From NCBI GenBank assembly GCA_013314855.1, contig JABUEW010000008.1:1-58648 (forward strand): DNA of 58,648 bases. The letters run 5' to 3'. Shown here in pieces: positions 58,291 through 58,648 of this stretch. The notes beneath the pieces were generated by a model, which worked only from the letters and a program-made list of their open reading frames with translations, ran no database searches and was not told the DNA's origin. The DNA comes from Bacillota bacterium (GTDB lineage Bacteria > Bacillota > Clostridia > Acetivibrionales > DUMC01). Position numbers and translations under genes: made by a program. The number at the start of each line of letters is the position of its first letter. Position 1 is the first letter of the stretch.

Positions 58291-58648
58291 ATGGTTGGAT
58301 ATGCAGAGCTTTCAAAAATGAATACTTTTACTTTGAATGATGTATGCAATCTTGTAGGCAATAAAAAAACTGCTTCCTCTCTTGTGTTAAGACTTTCTAA
58401 AAAGGGGTTTGTAAAAAAAATCAGAAACAATCTTTATACTTGTGTTAACTTAGCTGACGGACAGGTTATAGCTACAAAGTATCATATTGCCTGTGCAATA
58501 AATGAAACTGCTTATATATCACATCATTCTGCTTTCGAATATATGGGAATATCCAATCAGGTGTTTTACGAAATATATGTATCCTCTTCGAAAAGATTTT
58601 CTGATTTTGAATTTGAAGGTATAACTTATAAATATGTTCCTTCAAAAT
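58291..58648 (+). CDS. Second AbiEi-type antitoxin, cut by window end
   Basis: An ATG at 58291 preceded by AGAGGTG opens a frame with no stop to the end of the window (119 codons). The winged-helix-like start (MNTFTLNDVCNLVGNKKTASSLVLRLSKKGF) and YISHHSAFEYMGI are typical of AbiEi-family antitoxins. TATAAT at 58248-58253 may be its -10. It differs from the AbiEi at 48.9 kb. An AbiEii toxin would be expected beyond the window. Confidence 0.75.
   Translation, partial: MVGYAELSKMNTFTLNDVCNLVGNKKTASSLVLRLSKKGFVKKIRNNLYTCVNLADGQVIATKYHIACAINETAYISHHSAFEYMGISNQVFYEIYVSSSKRFSDFEFEGITYKYVPSK

Overview
The window is an AT-rich chromosomal segment from a spore-forming member of the class Clostridia. 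The evidence is the rpoBC / L7Ae / rpsL / rpsG / fusA / tuf string, the mreBCD-minCDE-spoIVFA/FB block, the sporulation genes yunB, spoIVFA, spoIVFB and a PdaA-type deacetylase, strong GGAGG ribosome sites and several TTG/GTG starts. A cellulolytic cluster III clostridium (Acetivibrio / Ruminiclostridium type) is a reasonable guess, but no 16S gene is present to confirm it.

Layout. 1-12.9 kb: transcription and translation genes, closed by a clear terminator after tuf. 12.9-18.5 kb: a biotin transporter subunit on the minus strand, a DUF2238-like membrane protein, a cysteine-cluster protein and a MoxR / DUF58 / DUF4129 operon. 18.6-22.4 kb: lon and mecA facing each other (protein quality control), then DUF4321. 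22.4-30.7 kb: maf, radC, mreBCD, minCDE, an mgsA homologue and the SpoIVF pair (cell shape, division-site selection, forespore signalling). 30.8-35.9 kb: a polysaccharide deacetylase, a three-gene homocysteine-biosynthesis cluster (DUF39, NIL-ferredoxin, UPF0280) and a proB-like kinase. 36-47 kb: cell-envelope genes: a FemAB-type ligase overlapping an atypical alanine-racemase homologue, an M1-like peptidase, PBP2, PBP1A, YunB, bactofilin and an M23 peptidase. 47.3-48.6 kb: rlmD, the last clear housekeeping gene.

From about 48.65 kb to the end the region is accessory and partly decayed. It holds an AbiEi/AbiEii toxin-antitoxin operon with a palindromic operator on its promoter, bracketed by near-identical 26-bp direct repeats; a methyltransferase remnant; and an intact 974-residue TOTE-type primase / helicase / phospholipase-D-nuclease protein. 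That gene is followed within 20 bp by a PqqD-like / radical SAM / SPASM enzyme whose GGGEP motif is interrupted by an in-frame UGA, then by a small conserved-looking protein broken by a frameshift. Next come a protein resembling an HNH endonuclease without its nuclease domain, a G+C-rich fusion of two integrative-element genes, and the start of a second AbiEi-type antitoxin. The most interesting candidate system is the TOTE / radical SAM / small-protein cassette: one gene is intact, and its two partners are either newly inactivated or, for the radical SAM enzyme, possibly a selenoprotein.

All assignments come from reading motifs and protein character by eye. No database search was run.
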